NCBI GenBank assembly: GCA_965116865.1
Contig: OZ220727.1
Location: 1,488,001-1,552,000 of the forward strand
Direction: 5' to 3'
Source of the DNA: Aldehydirespirator sp965116865
GTDB lineage: Bacteria > Actinomycetota > Acidimicrobiia > Acidimicrobiales > Aldehydirespiratoraceae
DNA: 64,000 bases
The position numbers and the translations under genes were made by a program. Of the stretch, positions 16,910-25,767 are shown one piece after another (position 1 is the first letter of the stretch; the number at the start of each line of letters is the position of its first letter). The notes under the pieces were generated by a model. That model worked only from the letters and a program-made list of their open reading frames with translations, had not been told where the DNA came from and did no database searches.

Positions 16910-19900
16910 CTACGCGGTTGTGCCGAGGTCTAGGGCGCGTTGCAGCAGGCTGGCCATCTGAGCGCGTGTGAGATGCTGGTACGGGCAGTAGCGCAGCGGG
17001 TCGCTGCCGCACCCTTTGGTGACATCGTTGTGGTACAAGGCGTCGATGGCCGCCGCGTGGGGACTTTGCGAGTCCACGTCGACGAATCCCGCGGACCGTG
17101 CAGCGTCTGCCAAGCCGAGCGCCCGATGCAAGAAGCTGGCCATCTGAGCCCTGGTAACGGGCATCTCGGGACAGAAGCGCAACGGACCGGTGCCGCAACC
17201 CGCGGTGATCCCGGCGTGGCTCAACGCGTCGATGGCCGCCGCGTGGGTGCTCCGCGGGTCCACATCAACGAATCCCGCAGGCCGCGGCGCATCACCCAAG
17301 CCGAGCGCCCGATACAGGAAGCTGGCCATCTGAGCCCTGGTGACGGGCATCTCCGGACAGAAGCGCAACGGTTGGGTGCCGCAACCCGCGGTGATGCCAC
17401 TGTGGAACATCGTTTCGATGGCCGGCCTGTGGACGCTGTCGATGTCCACATCGGCGAATATCCCAGACCGCGGAGCCGCAGGCGGCGGAGGCGGCGCCGG
17501 CGGAGACGGCGCCGGCGGCGGAGCCGGAGGCGGCGGAGGCGGCGGAGCCGGAGGCGGCGGAGGCGGCGGAGCCGGAGGCGGCGGAGGCGGCGGAGCCGGA
17601 GGCGGCGGAGGCGGCGCGGTGTCGTCGTCCGCGACGGTCACCTCCACGTCGCCGGTCACGCCGACGTAGCCGCCGCCGTTCGCCGTGTGGCGCAGCGTCG
17701 CCATGTCGTCGACAGTGTCGGGGTCCTCGTCAGCATGCACCCTCACCGACTGGACCGTGTCCCAATCGCCGAGGCCGAACGTCAACGTCAGCACCGGACC
17801 CGCCACCGACGCAGACACCGACACCAAATCCCCAACGCGGCCCAACACCAGATCACCGCCCACCGACACCGACACCACCACCGACACAGACCCCGACGGC
17901 CGCCTCGACAACCTCACCCCATACCCGCCACGCATACCCTCACCCACCGACACCGACGCCGGGTTCAACACCAACGCCGCGACGTCGTCATCTGTGACGG
18001 TCACCGCCACATCGCCGGACACGCTGGCGTAGCCGCCGCCGTCCGCTGCGTGATGCAACGTCACCGTGTCATCGAGGAGGTCGGTGTCGTCGTCGGCATG
18101 CACCCTCACCGACTGGAACGTGTCCCAATCGCCGGTACCGAACGTCAACGTCAGCACCGGACCCGCCACCGACGCAGACACCGACACCAAATCCGCATCT
18201 CGGCCCAACACCAGATCACCGCCCGCCGACACCGACACCACCACCGACACAGACCCCGACGGCAGCGCCGACAACCTCACCCCGTACCCGCCACGCATAC
18301 CCTCAAGCACAGTCACCGACGGCTGGTCGAACACCAACTCCGCGACGTCGTCGTCGACGACAGTGACCGCCACATCGCCGTTCACGCCAGCGTAGCCGCC
18401 GCCGTCCGCTGTGTGGTGCAACGTCACCATGTCGTCGACGAAGTCGTCGTCTTCGTCGGCATGCACCCTCACCGACTGGACCGTGTCCCAATCGACGATG
18501 CCGAACGTCAACGTCAGCACCGGACCCGACACCGACGCAGACACCGACACCAAATCCCCAGCGCGGCCCAACACCAGATCACCGCCCGCCGACACCGACA
18601 CCACCACCGACACAGTCCCCGACGGCAGCGCCGACAACCTCACCCCGTACCCGCCACGCGAGTCCTCATCCACCGACACCGACGGCGGGTCGAACACCAA
18701 CGCGCCGGTGTCGTCGTCGTCGACGGTCACCGACACATTCTCCTCCACGGAATAGCCGCCGCCGACCGCCGAATTCACCAACGTCTCGGAATCGTCGCCG
18801 ATGTCGATGTCGTCCAAGGCATGCACCGTCACCGACTTATAGGTGTTCCAATCGGCAGTACCGAACGTATGCAACAGCACCGGAGACGAATCCGACACAG
18901 ACACCGACTCCGACGGCGTCACCAACACCAGATCACTGCGCGCGCCGTCAACAACCGCCACAGAAAACGCCACATCCCCCGACGGCGGCGCCGACAACCT
19001 CACCCCATAGCGAGAACTCTTTCCCTCACCCACAGTCACCGGCGTACCGGTAAACTCAAACATGCCCGTGTCATCGTCTGAGACCGTCACCGCCACATCG
19101 CCCGACGCGCCGCTGTAGCCGCCGCCCGACGCCTCATGGCGCAACGTCGCCGTGTCGTCGCCGACGTCGTCGTCTTCGTCGGCATGCACCCTCACCGACT
19201 GGACCGTGTCCCAATCGGCGGTGCCGAACGTCAACTCCAGCACCGAACCCGAATCCGACACAGACACCGACAACGAACCTGCAGCGCGGCCCAACACCAG
19301 ATCACCGCCCGCCGACGCCGACACCACCACCGACACAGGCCCCGACGGCCGCGCCGACAACCTCACCCCGTACTCGACACGCGTACCCTCAGGCACAGTC
19401 ACCGCCGTCTCGGAGAACACCAGCGCGCCCGTGTCATCGTCTACGACGGTGACTGCCACGTCCGCGTAAAAGTCGTGGCCGTCGCCCGACACGGCGTGGC
19501 GCAACGTCTCAAAATCGTCGCCGACGTCTTCGTCGGAGTCGGCATGCACCCTCACCGACTGATAGGTGGCCCAATCGGCGCTGCCGAACGTCAACGCCAG
19601 CACCGAACCCGAATCCGAAACAGACACCGACCCCGCCGACGGCGTCGACAGCACCAGATCACTGTCATCGCCGCCGGGCACAGACACCTCCACCGTCACA
19701 GGCCCCGACGGCTTCGCCCCCAGCTTCACCCCGTACCCTGCGTGCGAGCCCTCCGTCACCGACACCCACCTCGAATCGAACACCAAAACACCGCTCTCGT
19801 CATCGACGACCCTCACCGGCACATCCACGTAAGAATTGTGGCCGTCGCCCGACACGGTGAAGCGCAGCGTGTGAAAGTCGTCGACATCATCAGCGTCGTG

Positions 19901-21049
19901 AGTGCCGAACACCGCAACATTGAAGCTATCCCTCCAATTGCTGGAGGTGAACGTCTTCTCCAGCACCGGATGCGAACCCGTCACCTTCATCGAATTATCG
20001 TCGTCCGTCAGCACCAGTTCGCTGCCGAAGCCGTCGGGCACAGACACCGACACCGTCACATCACCCGACGGCTGCGCCAACAAGCCCACACCAAGAACAG
20101 TATGCCCGTGCTTGGACTCGTCTACCGTCACCAAGCTCTGATCGGCCGTATCGGCCACGTTGAGCACCAACGCGCCCTTGTCGTTGTCCGCGACGGTGAC
20201 TGTCACGTCGCCGGTCGCGCCGTCGTAGCCGCCGCCCGACGCGGTGTGGTGCAACGTCTCGAAATCGATGGCGAAGTCGGCGTCGTCGTCGGCATGCACC
20301 CTCACCGACTGGAACGTGTCCCAGTCGGTGGTGCCGAACGTCAACGCCAGCACCGAACCCGAATCCGAAACAGACACCGACATCGAATCCGCAGCCCGGC
20401 TCAACACCAGATCACCACCCGCAGCCGCCGACACCACCACCGTCACATCCGCCGTCGGCAGCGCCGACAGCTTCACCCCGTACTCGTCGCGCGAGCCCTC
20501 CGTCACCATCACCGATCTCGTATCGAACTCCGTATCGAACACCAAACGCTTCTCGTCGGCGGCGACGGGCCGGTCGTCCAACCCCGCCGGGACGACCGTC
20601 GCCGGAACCCGGTCAGCAGACACCCCGTCCACGGCGGGCGCGGCCCGCACAATGGACAGCGTGTAGACCGCGGCGTCGGCGGCGGCGTCGGCGGGCGTGA
20701 CGACCAGCCTCACCGTGTTGGCGCCGTAGGCCAAGTCCACCTGATGGCCGGCCTCGCCGGCGTCGACATCGGCGAGGCCCGCACCGGAGCCGTCCTCGAA
20801 AGCCACCGCCTGAGCGGGATGGCCCTTGTCGAACCCTACCGTCGCCCGGTCCTCACCATGGGCGACATCCACACGATAGAAACGCACATCCGAGGAGAAC
20901 CCCGGCGACAGATCCCCACCAGCCACCGTGATGCCGTCGAGCGTGGCAACACCCGACAACGCCTGCGCCGACACCGGCACAGACAACAACGCCGCGACCA
21001 CCGCCACAGCCGCGAGCACAGCCGCAACCCCCCGACGCGACACCCTCAC
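16910..21049 (-). CDS. Giant secreted Calx-beta repeat protein with C-terminal S-layer homology domains
   Basis: This ~1,379-residue protein is probably a surface adhesin or S-layer component. The N-terminus has a signal peptide (RRGVAAVLAAVAVVAALLSVPVSAQA). A cadherin-like beta-sandwich segment follows (ITVAGGDLSPGFSSDVRFYRV). Then come about nine ~115-residue Calx-beta-type repeats, each with a YGVRLSALPSG-like strand, a TFGxxDWDTxQSVRVHADxD strand and a VTVxDDDT end. A polyproline-alanine linker leads to three SLH-like units of the form FVDVD-x-S-HAAAIDAL-GIT-GCG-FCP-PVTRAQMASFL. Each SLH unit has a conserved cysteine pair. I chose the GTG at 21049, just before the signal peptide; the start region is itself duplicated by a 78-bp repeat. 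A relative lies at the right end of the window. Confidence 0.88.
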   Translation of the reverse strand: MRVSRRGVAAVLAAVAVVAALLSVPVSAQALSGVATLDGITVAGGDLSPGFSSDVRFYRVDVAHGEDRATVGFDKGHPAQAVAFEDGSGAGLADVDAGEAGHQVDLAYGANTVRLVVTPADAAADAAVYTLSIVRAAPAVDGVSADRVPATVVPAGLDDRPVAADEKRLVFDTEFDTRSVMVTEGSRDEYGVKLSALPTADVTVVVSAAAGGDLVLSRAADSMSVSVSDSGSVLALTFGTTDWDTFQSVRVHADDDADFAIDFETLHHTASGGGYDGATGDVTVTVADNDKGALVLNVADTADQSLVTVDESKHGHTVLGVGLLAQPSGDVTVSVSVPDGFGSELVLTDDDNSMKVTGSHPVLEKTFTSSNWRDSFNVAVFGTHDADDVDDFHTLRFTVSGDGHNSYVDVPVRVVDDESGVLVFDSRWVSVTEGSHAGYGVKLGAKPSGPVTVEVSVPGGDDSDLVLSTPSAGSVSVSDSGSVLALTFGSADWATYQSVRVHADSDEDVGDDFETLRHAVSGDGHDFYADVAVTVVDDDTGALVFSETAVTVPEGTRVEYGVRLSARPSGPVSVVVSASAGGDLVLGRAAGSLSVSVSDSGSVLELTFGTADWDTVQSVRVHADEDDDVGDDTATLRHEASGGGYSGASGDVAVTVSDDDTGMFEFTGTPVTVGEGKSSRYGVRLSAPPSGDVAFSVAVVDGARSDLVLVTPSESVSVSDSSPVLLHTFGTADWNTYKSVTVHALDDIDIGDDSETLVNSAVGGGYSVEENVSVTVDDDDTGALVFDPPSVSVDEDSRGGYGVRLSALPSGTVSVVVSVSAGGDLVLGRAGDLVSVSASVSGPVLTLTFGIVDWDTVQSVRVHADEDDDFVDDMVTLHHTADGGGYAGVNGDVAVTVVDDDVAELVFDQPSVTVLEGMRGGYGVRLSALPSGSVSVVVSVSAGGDLVLGRDADLVSVSASVAGPVLTLTFGTGDWDTFQSVRVHADDDTDLLDDTVTLHHAADGGGYASVSGDVAVTVTDDDVAALVLNPASVSVGEGMRGGYGVRLSRRPSGSVSVVVSVSVGGDLVLGRVGDLVSVSASVAGPVLTLTFGLGDWDTVQSVRVHADEDPDTVDDMATLRHTANGGGYVGVTGDVEVTVADDDTAPPPPPPAPPPPPPPAPPPPPPPAPPPPPPPAPPPAPSPPAPPPPPAAPRSGIFADVDIDSVHRPAIETMFHSGITAGCGTQPLRFCPEMPVTRAQMASFLYRALGLGDAPRPAGFVDVDPRSTHAAAIDALSHAGITAGCGTGPLRFCPEMPVTRAQMASFLHRALGLADAARSAGFVDVDSQSPHAAAIDALYHNDVTKGCGSDPLRYCPYQHLTRAQMASLLQRALDLGTTA

Positions 21050-21190
21050 AACAACGCCGCAACTCACAAACAGACGCCGCCGACCCAACAGACGCCGACA
21101 GCGGGGGGGGGGGGGCGATACCCTCACAACAACGCCGCGGCCCACGCATGGACGCCGGCCATGCCAACAGACGCCGACAACGGGAGAGGG
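21043..21190. repeat. 78-bp duplication of the SLH gene's start region
   Basis: The blocks ccctcacaacaacgccgc (21043 and 21121) and caacagacgccgacarcggg (21087 and 21165) are both spaced 78 bp. The inner copy contains the gene's GTG start. The outer copy would repeat V-V-V-R-V-S in the same frame. A run of eleven G lies between them. Confidence 0.82.
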
Positions 21191-21451
21191 GCAGACATCG
21201 CCGAACCATAGTAGTCGGCGGTGTCCTCGAACGCAACCAGAACCCGGCCGCCCTGCAGTGGACGCCGGGGATCGCGCCGTCAAGAGATGCAGAGGGCAGG
21301 TCGCCGCCGGCGCTTCGGCGGTTACTGAGGCAGGCTGGCGCCGCGGCAACCGAGCCGCCGGCTGATCCGGGTTGTGACCATGAACAGCTGACGCGCCGTA
21401 TGTAGTTGTGCCGCTCACAGAGGGTCAACTACATCAAGAACGGCCAGGGGG

Positions 21452-21560
21452 CGGGAGACGGTTACATGAGAGTGCTCGGCAGCCGGCCGCTGTTCACCGA
21501 CCGATGCGCCGCCCGCGGTGCCGTCCACCGCAAAGACACAACCGCGAGAAACTAGCCACT
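21452..21560 (+). repeat. Dispersed repeat, copy A (29-codon conserved frame)
   Basis: This ~110-bp block is repeated in inverted orientation at 59372-59485. Both copies contain an open frame beginning MRVL(G/A)SRPLFTDR and ending DTTARN-stop (21466-21555 here). About 80 of the 90 coding bases match. It lies between yebC and the SLH gene; 21.2-21.45 kb otherwise shows no gene. It may be the terminal part of a mobile element gene. Confidence 0.7.
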
Positions 21561-21570
21561 CAGCACTCTC

Positions 21571-22323
21571 CTAGGCCGTGAGCTCCTCCATGAGGTCGTC
21601 GCCGATGTCGAAGTTGCTGTACACGTCCTGCACGTCGTCGAGGTCGTCTATGAAGTCCATCAGCTTCAGCACCGTTCGGGCGACGGAGGCCTCGGTCACG
21701 TCCACCGTGGCGGTGGGCAGCATGGTGAGGTCGGCGCTGTCGAAGGCGATGTCCGCGTCCGTCAGTGCGTCGCGCACCGCGTCGAGGTCGCCGGGCTCGG
21801 TGGTGACCCGCCACACGTCGCCTTCGTCCTCGATGTCCTCGGCCCCGACGTCGAGCACGACCGCCATCAGAGCATCCTCGCCAGCCGCCGAGGACGGAAC
21901 GAGCACGACGCCCTTGCGCTCGAACTGCCAGGCCACCGAGCCCGGCTCGGCCAGCGACCCGCCGTTGCGGGCGAGGATGCTGCGCACCTCGCTGCCGGTG
22001 CGGTTGCGGTTGTCGGTGAGGCACTCGATGTAGAGCGCCACCCCGCCCGGCGCGTACCCCTCGTAGGTGACCGACTCGTAGCTGACCCCCTCGAGCTCGC
22101 CGGTGCCCCGCTTGACGGCCCGCTCGATGGTGTCGAGCGGGACCGAGTTGTCGCGGGCCTTCTGGTACATGGTCCGCAGCGTGGGATTGGCGTCCGGGTC
22201 CCCGCCGCCCTGGCGGGCCGCCACCTCGACCTGCTTGATCAGCTTGGCGAACAGCTTGCCCCGCTTGGCGTCGGCCGCGCCCTTGCGGTGCTTGATCGTC
22301 GCCCATTTGCTGTGCCCGCTCAC
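21571..22323 (-). CDS. yebC: YebC/TACO1-family protein
   Basis: YebC-family proteins are cytoplasmic; members act in translation of proline-rich stretches or as DNA-binding regulators. The 250-residue product begins SGHSKWATIKHRKGAADAKRGKLF, the family signature. It continues through NPTLRTMYQKARDNSVPLDTIERAVKRG and YEGYAPGGVALYIECLTDNRNRT to an acidic C-terminal domain ending DLDDVQDVYSNFDIGDDL. The start is GTG at 22323. The GGGAGG just upstream almost touches it, so a start a few codons earlier is possible. Downstream of ruvCAB and upstream of pdxT is its usual actinobacterial neighbourhood. The many polyproline proteins in this window would be natural clients, but that link is inference. 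Confidence 0.93.
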   Translation of the reverse strand: MSGHSKWATIKHRKGAADAKRGKLFAKLIKQVEVAARQGGGDPDANPTLRTMYQKARDNSVPLDTIERAVKRGTGELEGVSYESVTYEGYAPGGVALYIECLTDNRNRTGSEVRSILARNGGSLAEPGSVAWQFERKGVVLVPSSAAGEDALMAVVLDVGAEDIEDEGDVWRVTTEPGDLDAVRDALTDADIAFDSADLTMLPTATVDVTEASVARTVLKLMDFIDDLDDVQDVYSNFDIGDDLMEELTA

Positions 22324-22344
22324 CTCCCGAAGGCTACCGGAGAC

Positions 22345-22445
22345 GGATCGATGAGGACGCGGGACTGCCGCGGCGACTGGACAGCCCGCTAAAACTTCGG
22401 GTGCCGCGGTGGCTCCGGATCGATGAGGACACGGGACTGCCGAGG
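22345..22445. repeat. 72-bp direct duplication upstream of yebC
   Basis: The block ggatcgatgaggac(g/a)cgggactgccg starts at 22345 and 22417, 72 bp apart. It lies between the yebC start and the 74-bp array. Confidence 0.85.
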
Positions 22446-22473
22446 CCGCCGCACGCCGCACGCCGGCGCCGAG

Positions 22474-22880
22474 TCACGGCAGAATCTCGCGCTCGCAGAG
22501 GCCGCGCTATGGCCGAACTCTGTTGCCGCTGCGCGCGCACCTTTGTGTCACGGCAGAATCTCGCGCTCGCAGAGGCCGCGCTATGGCCGAACTCTGTTGC
22601 CGCTGCGCGCGCACCTTTGTGTCACGGCAGAATCTCGCGCTCGCAGAGGCCGCGCTATGGCCGAACTCTGTTGCCGCTGCGCGCGCACCTTTGTGTCACG
22701 GCAGAATCTCGCGCTCGCAGAGGCCGCGCTATGGCCGAACTCTGTTGCCGCTGCGCGCGCACCTTTGTGTCACGGCAGAATCTCGCGCTCGCAGAGGCCG
22801 CGCTATGGCCGAACTCTGTTGCCGCTGCGCGCGCACCTTTGTGTCACGGCAGAATCTCGCGCTCGCAGAGGCCGCGCCTG
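22474..22880. repeat. 74-bp tandem array grown from the end of the cupredoxin gene
   Basis: Units begin tcacggcagaatctcgcgct at 22474, 22548, 22622, 22696, 22770 and 22844, an exact 74-bp period with almost no differences. The last unit is the authentic gene end: its first three bases are the stop codon of the minus-strand cupredoxin protein and the next ~30 encode its last residues (RGLCEREILP). The other copies repeat that gene end out of frame in the spacer toward yebC. The plus strand is open in all three frames through the array, but nothing there looks like a protein family. Confidence 0.95.
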
Positions 22881-25015
22881 TCGGCCGGGACCCGGTGGCA
22901 GAACGAGCGTCGCCCCTCCTCGTCGGGGAACACGTCGCCCGCCCGGTCGATGATCGTCCACCAGCAGGTGTCGGCCTCGCGGGACTCGTCCAGCATCGAG
23001 CACATCTCGACGGCCTCGTCTGCGCCTGTGGTCTCCCAGAAGCGGTCCTGGACCGCTCCCGCCACGCACTCCACCCGGTCGGCGCCCGCGGGTGCGTGGC
23101 CGCACAGTTCTATGCCCTCGGCGGGACGGCCACGGGTCAGGTTGCCGACGTCGCGTCCGTACGACGCGAAGCAAAGGCGGCGGGCCTCGCCGCGCAGTTC
23201 GGCGCACGCGGCGGCCACGCGCGCCATGTCGCCGCCGAACACCGTCACCATGTGCGACGTCTGGAAGAAGTAGCAGTGCGGACGGTGGCGGTCCTCGACG
23301 ATGTCGCACGGAAAGTGCGGGTCGTCCTGACTCAGGTACAGGGTCTCATGGCCCATGGCGCCCGACAGCCCGCCCACGACGTTCTCCATGAACACGCCCG
23401 AGTAGCAGGACGCCGCGTCCGCTCCGTTGTCGATCGTGTCGCAGTAGTCGAGAGCGTCGTGGATCTCGTATGTGGTCCACGCCATCAGCCCGTGGCCCAC
23501 GCCGTGGTAGCACTGGTGCCTCACGAACGGGTTGAGCGTGTTCGAGCACAGATGGCCGAGGTCCTCGGTCAGCCGGGACGTGCCCCGCTCCGCGAAGAGC
23601 GCCTCGATCACGCCGTGCATGGCGCCGGCCTGGCATTCGTGGCCGGAGACCGAGAAGGCGATGGGGCCGAAGAGCTCGTAGGCCGTCCGGCCCGCCAGGT
23701 GTGCGGCGTCGTGGCAGGCGCGCCCGGTCCGGAGCTCGACAGCCTTCAGAGCGGCCACCGCGTTGGCCGGTCCGTACGTCTCGACGAACCGTCCGAGCGC
23801 CTCCTCGTCGAACAGTTCGGCGCCGTCGACGCTCGACGGCGCCGGAGGGAAGTCGATGGGCTCCATGTTCGCGGCCAGGGGGGCCATCTCCTCCTCGGCG
23901 CCGCCCAACGCGACGATCAGGCCGGACTGCGAGGCGTCGAGGTGGTTGTGGTAGCGCCAGAAGCCGTTCCTGGTGAAAGTGTGCGACCAACTCTCGCCGG
24001 GCCAGACGACCTCCAGAGGGTCGAACTCGGGCAGGATGTCGTGGGTGGGATGGATGTTCGAGGCCGGCCACACAGGGTCCTGCGACTCGTTGACGAATTC
24101 CACGGTGTCGCCGGTGGCGACGTCGAGGCGCTCGGGCTCGAACTCCCCCTGTGACGTGTAGGTGACCGTCCAGGTACCGGGCGAGGCCTCCGCGACGCTC
24201 CCGGCGGCGGCCTCGTCAGCGTGTTCGTGTTCGTGTTCGTGGATGTGGGGGTGGGTGTGGGAGTGGGTGTGGGGCGGGCCTCCGTCATGCGCATGGCTGT
24301 GGGAATGGACGAGATCACCGGCGCCGGCAGGCTCCGTCCCGCCGGAAGCGTCTCCGCCGAGGGAGGTCGCCGAGTCTCCGCCGAGCGCGTCTGCGTCCGG
24401 AGCGTCTCCGCCGAGGGAGGTCGCCGAGTCTCCGCCGAGCGCCTCCTCAGACCCGAGCAGCAGCGGTCGGGCAGGCGCCGACGGCGCGTCCGGCTGGGGA
24501 CCGCGACGCAAGCCCCCCAAGCCCAGCGCCGCCGCCACCAGGCCCGACGCCGCGATGAGCGCGAGGACAGCGAGGCGGACTCTGGAGCCCCGCAGCCTTG
24601 CGGCCAAGCCCGGCCCGGGCTTCCCGGCATCGCCGTCGCCCGCGCCGTCATCGCCGTCATCGCCGTCGCCCGCGCCAGCATCGCCGTCGCCCGCGCCGTC
24701 ATCGCCGTCATCGCCGTCGCCCGCGCCAGCATCGCCGTCATCGCCGTCGCCCGCGCCAGCATCGCCGTCATCGCCGTCGCCCGCGCCAGCATCGCCGTCG
24801 CCCGCGCCAGCATCGCCGTCGCCCGCGCCAGCATCGCCGTCGCCCGCGCCGTCATCGCCGTCCTCGGGCCTCTCCCCGTGCCCGCCGCCAGCACCGGCGC
24901 CGCTCACTGGCGCACAGGCCTCCGGCCGGCCCTCCGCCGAGGGCGGACCGTCCCCGGTGTCGCCAGCGCCGTGTTCGTCGTCCGGCAAGCCGTCGCCGGA
25001 CCGCTTCGAGCACAT
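22844..25015 (-). CDS. Membrane-anchored His-rich cupredoxin with a 16-cysteine C-terminal domain
   Basis: I do not recognise this full architecture. From the ATG at 25015 the 723-residue protein has a cytoplasmic Asp/Gly/Ala repeat region (residues ~50-130, DGDAGAG units) and one membrane helix (~147-168). A spacer then leads to a histidine-rich stretch (~237-266, HSHSHAH...HTHSHTHPHIHEHEHEH). A cupredoxin-like domain follows (~279-370), with GDTVEFVNES, IHPTHD and GFWRYHNHLD as likely copper ligands. The last ~320 residues hold 16 cysteines in Cys/His patterns: CHDAAHLAGR, CQAGAMHGVIEAL, CYHGVGHGLM, CYSGVFMEN and HCYFFQTSHM. There is no CxxCH haem motif. An extracytoplasmic metal-binding or redox role is inferred. 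Upstream frames are open, and no ribosome site is clear at the chosen start. Confidence 0.72.
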   Translation of the reverse strand: MCSKRSGDGLPDDEHGAGDTGDGPPSAEGRPEACAPVSGAGAGGGHGERPEDGDDGAGDGDAGAGDGDAGAGDGDAGAGDGDDGDAGAGDGDDGDAGAGDGDDGDDGAGDGDAGAGDGDDGDDGAGDGDAGKPGPGLAARLRGSRVRLAVLALIAASGLVAAALGLGGLRRGPQPDAPSAPARPLLLGSEEALGGDSATSLGGDAPDADALGGDSATSLGGDASGGTEPAGAGDLVHSHSHAHDGGPPHTHSHTHPHIHEHEHEHADEAAAGSVAEASPGTWTVTYTSQGEFEPERLDVATGDTVEFVNESQDPVWPASNIHPTHDILPEFDPLEVVWPGESWSHTFTRNGFWRYHNHLDASQSGLIVALGGAEEEMAPLAANMEPIDFPPAPSSVDGAELFDEEALGRFVETYGPANAVAALKAVELRTGRACHDAAHLAGRTAYELFGPIAFSVSGHECQAGAMHGVIEALFAERGTSRLTEDLGHLCSNTLNPFVRHQCYHGVGHGLMAWTTYEIHDALDYCDTIDNGADAASCYSGVFMENVVGGLSGAMGHETLYLSQDDPHFPCDIVEDRHRPHCYFFQTSHMVTVFGGDMARVAAACAELRGEARRLCFASYGRDVGNLTRGRPAEGIELCGHAPAGADRVECVAGAVQDRFWETTGADEAVEMCSMLDESREADTCWWTIIDRAGDVFPDEEGRRSFCHRVPADRRGLCEREILP

Positions 25016-25179
25016 ATCCGCGGCTGCTGCACTTTCGGGATGGTCAGCGACGCTTCGCTCATGGCTTGGCACTGCGGGCCAGCATACCCCGAGGCACCAC
25101 GAGCCAGCGTACCCCACACTGCCGCGGCCACTCGCCGACAATCCGCTCTCGCTCCAAGCCGCGAGGCCGGCTTCCGGGG

Positions 25180-25767
25180 TTACAAGCCGGCCAGGAAACG
25201 GTCGTGGAGGCGGTCGTCGCCGGACAGCTCGGGATGGAAGGCGGCCACCGTCGCCGGACCCGACCGGCACAGCACCGGACGGCCATCGTGGCAGGCCAGC
25301 ACCTCGACGCCGGAGCCGACCCGCTCGACCACCGGCGCCCGGATGAAGACAGCATGGAACGGCGCCTCGAACGGCGCCTCCAAGCCATCGACTTCGATGT
25401 CGGCCTCGAAGCTCTCGATCTGCGTGCCGTAGGCGTTGCGGCGCACGGTGACGTCCACCACCCCCAGAGCGTGCTGGTCGGCGCGCCCGTCGACCACCTC
25501 GGCGGCCAGCAGGATCATCCCCGCGCAGGTCCCCAGCACAGCCATGCCGGAATCGAGACGCTCCGCGAGGGGCTCCAGCAGCCCGGAGCGCTCCAGCAGC
25601 ATCGACATCGTGGTCGACTCGCCTCCCGGCATCACCAGCGCGTCCACCGCGGCGAGCTGGTCCACGGTGCGGACCTCGTCGACACGGACCCCCAGACGAC
25701 CGAGGATGGCACCGTGCGCGGCGAACCCTCCCTGGAGGGCCAGCACACCGACGCGCGGCCTCACCAA
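25180..25767 (-). CDS. pdxT: Pyridoxal 5'-phosphate synthase glutaminase subunit
   Basis: PdxT releases ammonia from glutamine for PdxS in the DXP-independent vitamin B6 route. The 195-residue product has VGVLALQGGFAAH, PGGESTT, the nucleophile elbow GTCAGMILLA (catalytic Cys), RRNAYGTQIESFE, FIRAPVVE, and the catalytic His-x-Glu in AFHPELSGDDRLH. Length is normal. Its start overlaps the end of pdxS by seven bases, so the two subunits are translationally coupled in the order pdxS-pdxT. This pair near yebC also occurs in mycobacteria. Confidence 0.96.
   Translation of the reverse strand: MVRPRVGVLALQGGFAAHGAILGRLGVRVDEVRTVDQLAAVDALVMPGGESTTMSMLLERSGLLEPLAERLDSGMAVLGTCAGMILLAAEVVDGRADQHALGVVDVTVRRNAYGTQIESFEADIEVDGLEAPFEAPFHAVFIRAPVVERVGSGVEVLACHDGRPVLCRSGPATVAAFHPELSGDDRLHDRFLAGL

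Noticed and set aside
16940..19081. Arg/His-rich 700-residue plus-strand frame
   Set aside because: It is the antisense of the Calx-beta repeats; its periodic HRHR composition follows from those codons.
22401..23273. Plus-strand frames with repeated CCRCARTF motifs
   Set aside because: They arise from the 74-bp array, whose period is not a multiple of three and which is open in all three frames. The cysteine pairs are accidental.
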